Assembly (NCBI RefSeq): GCF_027307225.1
Contig: NZ_DAHUXJ010000157.1
Coordinates: forward strand, 1-64,000
Direction: 5' to 3'
DNA from: Bradyrhizobium sp.
Lineage (GTDB): Bacteria; Pseudomonadota; Alphaproteobacteria; Rhizobiales; Xanthobacteraceae
DNA: 64,000 nt
Shown: positions 59,487 to 64,000 of the stretch, piece after piece
Numbering within the stretch: the first letter of the stretch is position 1
How the letters are laid out: every line of letters begins with the position of its first letter
Translations under genes and position numbers: made by a program
Notes under the pieces: generated by a model
The model's input: the letters and a program-made list of their open reading frames with translations, nothing else
Database searches by the model: none
What the model was told of the DNA's origin: nothing

Positions 59487-62400
59487 TTGATCAAGTCGCT
59501 ACTCCAGTTCGGTCTGACGCGTAGCGCGATCGTCGTGCTGGGACTTATTGTGTTTTGTGCGGCCGGACTTGTGGCGTTTTCGAAGCTGAACATCGAAGCC
59601 TATCCGAACCCGGCTCCGGTCATTCTGGAGATCACGGCGCAGGCGCCCGGTCTCTCCGCCGAGGAGATGGAGAAATATTATACGATCCCGATGGAGGTCG
59701 GGCTTTATCCGACCCCCGGCGTGGTCAATATCCGTTCCACCTCGTTCTACGGCCTGTCATTCGTTCGCGTCACCTTCAAATACGGCGTCGATTTCTATTT
59801 CGCGCTGAGCCAGGCTTCGATCAGCCTGCAGCAAAACGTCAACCTGCCGGGCAATCAGGTTGCACAAATCCAGCAGTCCAGTCTCGTCGGCGAGATCTAC
59901 CGTTACCAGGTCGTCGGACCCCCGCATTTCGGGCTGACCAATCTGCGAACGGTTCAGGATTACATCGTCCTGCGGCGCATGCTGACGATTCGCGGCGTGG
60001 TGCAGATCAATTCGTGGGGCGGCACCACCAAGCAGTTCAATGTCGATGCCGACCTGCAGAAGATGGAAGCCTACAACATCACGATCCCGCAGCTCATTGC
60101 CGCGCTCGGCAACGCCAATATCAATGTCGGCGGGCGCGAGATCGCGATCGGCCAGCAATCGGTCAATATTCGCGGCGTCGGCCTCGTCGATACCGGCGGC
60201 GCCGACGATGTCACACAGGGCTACAAGGTCGGGGACATCGAGAACGTCGTTCTGACTCAATCAAACGGCCTTCCGATCCAGGTCAAGGATGTCGCGACCG
60301 TTTCCGTCGGTTACGTGCCGCGGCTTGGCATCGCCGGCAGGGACCATGATGACGACGTTGCGACCGCGATCGTCGTGATGGGACGAACCCAGCATACCAA
60401 CGATATCATTCCGAAGGTCCAGGCCGAGGTCGAGAAACTCAACAGCGACGGCAGCCTGCCGCCCGGCGTCAAGGTCGTCCCCTATTACGATCGCAGTTCA
60501 CTGGTCAGCGTCACCACGCGCACCGTGCTGCACAACCTGATTTTCGGCTGCCTGCTGGTCTTCATCATCCAGTGGGTATTCCTCGGCGACCTGCGCAGCG
60601 CCATCATTGTCAGCGTCAACATCCCGTTCGCGTTGTTCTTTGCCATCATCATCCTGGTCCTGCAGGGCGAGGAGGCCAACCTTCTGTCGCTCGGCGCCGT
60701 CGATTTCGGCATCATCGTCGACTCTGCCGTGATCATGATGGAAAATATCTACCGGAATTTTCAGTCCTCGCCCGAGCACCGGCGCACGTTGCTTCAGCAT
60801 CTCGCTCAGGGCTATTGGGGGACCGATCCCACCTCGGGCAATGCGCAGATTGCCGGCGCTCCGACATGGACCGAGCGGTTGCGGATGATTTTCGCGAGCG
60901 CATTGCAGGTCGACAAGGCCGTTTTCTTCACGGCCGCCATCACCGTGACCGCCTTCGTTCCGCTATTCACGATGCAGGGCGTCGAGGGTCAGATCTTCGG
61001 GCCGATGGCGCGGACCTACGGTTATGCGCTGGCCGGTGCGTTGATCGCAACGTTTACGGTCACGCCGGTGCTGGCTTCGCTGCTGCTGCCCAGGCACATC
61101 GAGGAAACCGAGACCTTCATCGTGCACGGATTGCGCAGAGCCTATACGCCGGTGCTGCGCTGGGCCCTTTCAAACCTGAAGGTCGCGGTGGCGGTCGGCG
61201 TGATCTTTCTGGGCTTGAGCGGGCTCGCCGCCTCTCGCCTCGGCAGCGAATTCCTGCCGGCGCTGGAAGAGGGCAATTTCTGGATTCGCGCCGCGATGCC
61301 CTCGACCATGTCGCTCGAGGCGGGCACGGCCGCAACGGGGAAAATGCGCGAGATCCTGCTGCGGCATCCCGAAGTGATCACGGTAGTGTCGCAGCACGGG
61401 CGTCCCGACAACGGCAGCGATGCTTCACCATTTTCCAACGTGGAATTGTTCGCCCCACTCAAGCCTTTCGACGAGTGGCCGGCCAATGTGACCAAGGAAA
61501 GACTGACGGAGGAACTGCAGCGCGAATTCGCTGAGGAACTGCCCGGCATCGGCTTCAACTTCTCGCAATATATCCAGGACAACGTCGAAGAGGCGCTCTC
61601 CGGCGTGAAGGGCGCCAATTCGGTCAAGATCATCGGTCCGAACCTCCAGACCCTGGAAGGGCTTGCGAGCCAGGTGATGGCCGAGATGGCGAAGGTTCGA
61701 GGGGTGACCGATCTCGGAATCTTCCATCTGCTCGGACAGCCCAATCTCAACATCAAGATCGACCGCGACAAGGCCGCCCGTTTCGGGCTCAACACCGGCG
61801 ACGTCAACGCCGTCGTTCAGGCCGCCCTCGGCGGCACGACCGCGACGACCATTCTGGAAGGCGACCGGCAGTTCAATCTGGCGGTCCGGCTCGATCCGAA
61901 ATATCGCAGCAGCATCGACGCCATTCGCGGCGTCAAGGTCGCCTATACGACGCCGTCGGGCACCAACGGCTATGTACCTTTAAGCGAACTCGCCACCATC
62001 ACGCTCGATACGGGCGCCTCGTTCATCTACCGCGAGCGCAGCCAGCGCTACATTCCGATCAAGTTCAGCGTCCGCGGCCGCGACCTCGGTGGCACCGTCG
62101 CCGAGGCGCAGCAGCGGGTCGAGAAGACCGTCAAGCTCCCGAACGGATACCGGATCGTCTGGTCCGGTGAATTCGAGGACTTGCAGAACGCCAGGCAGCG
62201 GCTGCTGGTGGTCGTGCCGATCACGCTGCTCCTGATCATGGTGCTGCTCTACGGGCTGTTCAATTCGCTGCGGGACAGCCTGCTGTCGGTCGCCGGTATC
62301 CCCTTTGCGATCGGTGGCGGTCTGATTGCGCTCTATTTTGCCGGGCTCGATTTTTCCGTTTCGGCCGCGATCGGCTTCATTTCGCTGTTCGGCGTGGCCG

Positions 62401-62744
62401 TGATGGACGGCATTCTCAACATCACCTATTTCCGCGAGCTCCGTGCCCAGGGCATGAGCGTTGCGGAGGCGGTGTTTCGCGGCGCCGAACAGCGGATGCG
62501 GCCGATGCTGATGACCGCGCTGTCGGCGGGCGCCGGCCTGTTCCCGGCGGCGATATCCCACGGCATCGGCAGCCAGGTGCAGCGCCCTCTGGCCACCGTC
62601 GTTGTCGGTGGTATGTTTATCGGGCCGCTGCTGCTTCTGGTCGTGGCGCCTGCGCTTCGAAAGATATTCCTCTCCAGAGACGCCGAACACGTCGAGATCG
62701 CCGGCGAACCGGTCGCAGTCACCCAAGGCAATTCCGATGGCTAG
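59487..62744 (+). CDS. CzcA-like HME-RND heavy-metal efflux pump
   Basis: The 1085-residue protein has the twelve-helix RND layout with two large periplasmic loops. The charged helix-4 motif reads VDFGIIVDSAVIMMEN (about residues 404-419), keeping the two Asp and the Glu of the CzcA type that carry protons and cations. That places it with the heavy-metal efflux class rather than the drug class. The start is TTG at 59487. The adaptor stops 44 nt upstream, and the outer-membrane factor overlaps its end. The metal (Zn, Co, Cd, Ni or Cu/Ag) cannot be read; the absence of CusA-like Met triads favours divalent ions. Confidence 0.9.
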   Translation: MIKSLLQFGLTRSAIVVLGLIVFCAAGLVAFSKLNIEAYPNPAPVILEITAQAPGLSAEEMEKYYTIPMEVGLYPTPGVVNIRSTSFYGLSFVRVTFKYGVDFYFALSQASISLQQNVNLPGNQVAQIQQSSLVGEIYRYQVVGPPHFGLTNLRTVQDYIVLRRMLTIRGVVQINSWGGTTKQFNVDADLQKMEAYNITIPQLIAALGNANINVGGREIAIGQQSVNIRGVGLVDTGGADDVTQGYKVGDIENVVLTQSNGLPIQVKDVATVSVGYVPRLGIAGRDHDDDVATAIVVMGRTQHTNDIIPKVQAEVEKLNSDGSLPPGVKVVPYYDRSSLVSVTTRTVLHNLIFGCLLVFIIQWVFLGDLRSAIIVSVNIPFALFFAIIILVLQGEEANLLSLGAVDFGIIVDSAVIMMENIYRNFQSSPEHRRTLLQHLAQGYWGTDPTSGNAQIAGAPTWTERLRMIFASALQVDKAVFFTAAITVTAFVPLFTMQGVEGQIFGPMARTYGYALAGALIATFTVTPVLASLLLPRHIEETETFIVHGLRRAYTPVLRWALSNLKVAVAVGVIFLGLSGLAASRLGSEFLPALEEGNFWIRAAMPSTMSLEAGTAATGKMREILLRHPEVITVVSQHGRPDNGSDASPFSNVELFAPLKPFDEWPANVTKERLTEELQREFAEELPGIGFNFSQYIQDNVEEALSGVKGANSVKIIGPNLQTLEGLASQVMAEMAKVRGVTDLGIFHLLGQPNLNIKIDRDKAARFGLNTGDVNAVVQAALGGTTATTILEGDRQFNLAVRLDPKYRSSIDAIRGVKVAYTTPSGTNGYVPLSELATITLDTGASFIYRERSQRYIPIKFSVRGRDLGGTVAEAQQRVEKTVKLPNGYRIVWSGEFEDLQNARQRLLVVVPITLLLIMVLLYGLFNSLRDSLLSVAGIPFAIGGGLIALYFAGLDFSVSAAIGFISLFGVAVMDGILNITYFRELRAQGMSVAEAVFRGAEQRMRPMLMTALSAGAGLFPAAISHGIGSQVQRPLATVVVGGMFIGPLLLLVVAPALRKIFLSRDAEHVEIAGEPVAVTQGNSDG

Positions 62745-64000
62745 CGGCAGACGTAAGAAACTCCGCTTTACCGCCAGCGTGATGGTCCTGGCGATGTCGC
62801 TCGCCGTCGCCGGCTGCGCGGTGGGGCCGAATTTCAGTCCGGCGCCCGCGCCCGACGTGACCGGCTATGTGAAAGGAAACCTCGCTTCGGCCGATCCCGG
62901 CAAGGGTCCACCCAATATCCCGGGCCAACGGTTCCTGAGCGGTGAGGATGTTTCGACGCGCTGGTGGGCGGCGTTCAAGTCCGAGCCGTTGAACGAACTG
63001 GTCAAGGAATCCGTCAACCACAATCCCAACCTTCAGGCCGCGGAAGCCGCCATCAAGGTCGCCCACTACAATGCGCTTGCCCAGCGTGGCCTGTTCTTCC
63101 CGCAAGTCACGGGCAACTCGACAACCCAGCAGATTCTGGTGGCCAATCCGCAGCAGATACCGCCGATTCCGACCCAGGGGCCGCAGTCGGAATTTTCGCT
63201 GGTGACCAACCAGCTCATGGTTTCGTTCGTGCCGGACATCTGGGGCGGCAATTTCCGTGCGGTCGAGAATCTCGACGCCGTCGCCGAGCAGCAGTTGTTC
63301 CAGCTTGAAGCCGCTTACCTGACGCTGACCAGCAATGTGGTCACGGCGGCGATCCAGGAAGCCTCCTTGCGCGGGCAGATCGAAGCCACCCAGCGCATCA
63401 TCGCGATCGAGAAGCATCTGCTCGACATCCTGAAACGGCAGCAGAACTTCGGTCAGGCGGCGCAGGCCGACGTGCTGGCGCAGGACGCCGCATTGGCGCA
63501 GGCCGAGGAATTGCTGCCGCCGCTTGAAAAGCAGTTGGCCCAGCAGCGCAATCTCCTGACGTCGCTCGCCGGGCAATATGCGGCCGACGAGATCCGGCAG
63601 AAGTTCGATCTGGCACATCTGAAGCTGCCGACCAATCTGCCGATCAGCCTGCCGGGCAAGCTCGTCGATCAGCGGCCGGACGTGCGGGCGGCGGAAGCCA
63701 ACATGCATTCGGCGGCGGCGCAAATTGGCGTCGCGATCGCCGCCCGCCTGCCGAATATCACGCTGTCCGCCAATGGCGGCTCTGCCGCGTTCAACTGGCC
63801 GCAGACGTTTGCGCCGGGCACCGGCTTCTTTACCCTCGGCGCCGCGGCCGCTGCACCGATCTTCGATGGCCTGACGCTCTATCACAGGCAGAAGGCGGCC
63901 GAGGCCGCGCTGGAGCAGGCCGAGGCGCAATATCGCGCCACCGTCATCACCGCCTTCCAGAACGTCGCCGACGCACTTCGCGCATTGCAGGCGGATGCCA
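62737..64000 (+). CDS. NodT/OprM-family outer-membrane efflux factor (3' end outside window)
   Basis: The ATG at 62737 overlaps the pump's stop codon by 8 nt, and the frame stays open to the window end. The protein starts MASGRRKKLRFTASVMVLAM, then a lipobox LAVAGC (Cys27), so it should be a lipoprotein of the outer membrane. Two TolC-like repeats follow with helices such as QSVNHNPNLQAAEAAIKVAHYNALAQRG-type segments and the AARLPNITLSANGG, VDQRPDVRAAEANM signatures of the RND outer-membrane factors. It completes the tripartite efflux system. Confidence 0.9.
   Translation, partial: MASGRRKKLRFTASVMVLAMSLAVAGCAVGPNFSPAPAPDVTGYVKGNLASADPGKGPPNIPGQRFLSGEDVSTRWWAAFKSEPLNELVKESVNHNPNLQAAEAAIKVAHYNALAQRGLFFPQVTGNSTTQQILVANPQQIPPIPTQGPQSEFSLVTNQLMVSFVPDIWGGNFRAVENLDAVAEQQLFQLEAAYLTLTSNVVTAAIQEASLRGQIEATQRIIAIEKHLLDILKRQQNFGQAAQADVLAQDAALAQAEELLPPLEKQLAQQRNLLTSLAGQYAADEIRQKFDLAHLKLPTNLPISLPGKLVDQRPDVRAAEANMHSAAAQIGVAIAARLPNITLSANGGSAAFNWPQTFAPGTGFFTLGAAAAAPIFDGLTLYHRQKAAEAALEQAEAQYRATVITAFQNVADALRALQADA

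Noticed and set aside
1..64000. Insertion sequence or prophage genes
   Set aside because: No transposase, integrase, resolvase or phage structural gene was recognised on either strand.

Overview
The window looks like chromosomal DNA of an alphaproteobacterium of the Bradyrhizobium/Rhodopseudomonas group (Nitrobacteraceae). This rests on high GC, a che cluster beside ctrA and fliI-fliJ-flhA, many orphan periplasmic binding proteins, and dispersed intergenic palindromes of the kind these genomes carry. Species cannot be fixed from sequence reading alone.

Layout. Positions 1-11.3 kb are motility and cell-cycle control: the end of cheW, then cheY, cheB and cheR; ctrA on the opposite strand; fliI-fliJ; an ECF sigma/anti-sigma pair; a small membrane protein; and flhA. 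From 11.4 to 18 kb are housekeeping and hypothetical genes: an MFS permease, a DUF4864 protein, a 59-residue CPxC protein, a coiled-coil protein, threonine dehydratase, an amidohydrolase and a secreted rhodanese. From 18.4 to 27.3 kb is a complete divergent glycerol uptake and oxidation locus: glpS-T-P-Q-U-V on the minus strand and glpR-glpD on the plus strand. No glpK is in view. From 27.3 to 37.3 kb are a TIGR02466-type oxygenase candidate, a GrdB-like protein, a TDT-family permease, two orphan amino-acid-type binding proteins, a DegP-like protease, a redoxin, and an O-methyltransferase translationally coupled to a binding protein, divergent from a winged-helix/TPR regulator. From 37.5 to 42.1 kb is a full liv-type ABC transporter operon.

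From about 42.5 to 47.8 kb lies a visibly AT-richer block of four tightly coupled minus-strand genes: a beta-class DNA methyltransferase, a ParB-like protein, an SNF2-type helicase and a DUF3883 nuclease-like protein. It sits between the broken 5' end of a SAM methyltransferase gene and the 3' end of a tRNA with a CAT anticodon (probably tRNA-Ile2). This is the best candidate for an uncharacterised defence (restriction-like) system. From 48.7 to 57.8 kb are TctC, TAXI and liv-type binding proteins, mobB, an OFA-family permease, a PsiF-like protein and several small hypothetical genes, one apparently frameshifted. The window ends in an HME-RND heavy-metal efflux operon: adaptor, CzcA-like pump, and an outer-membrane factor cut by the window edge.

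A second notable signal is non-coding. A family of 76-80 nt hairpins bounded by CTAG-type ends occurs at four loci. They are mostly paired into 167-170 nt two-hairpin units with a conserved spacer, and both stem arms change together between copies.
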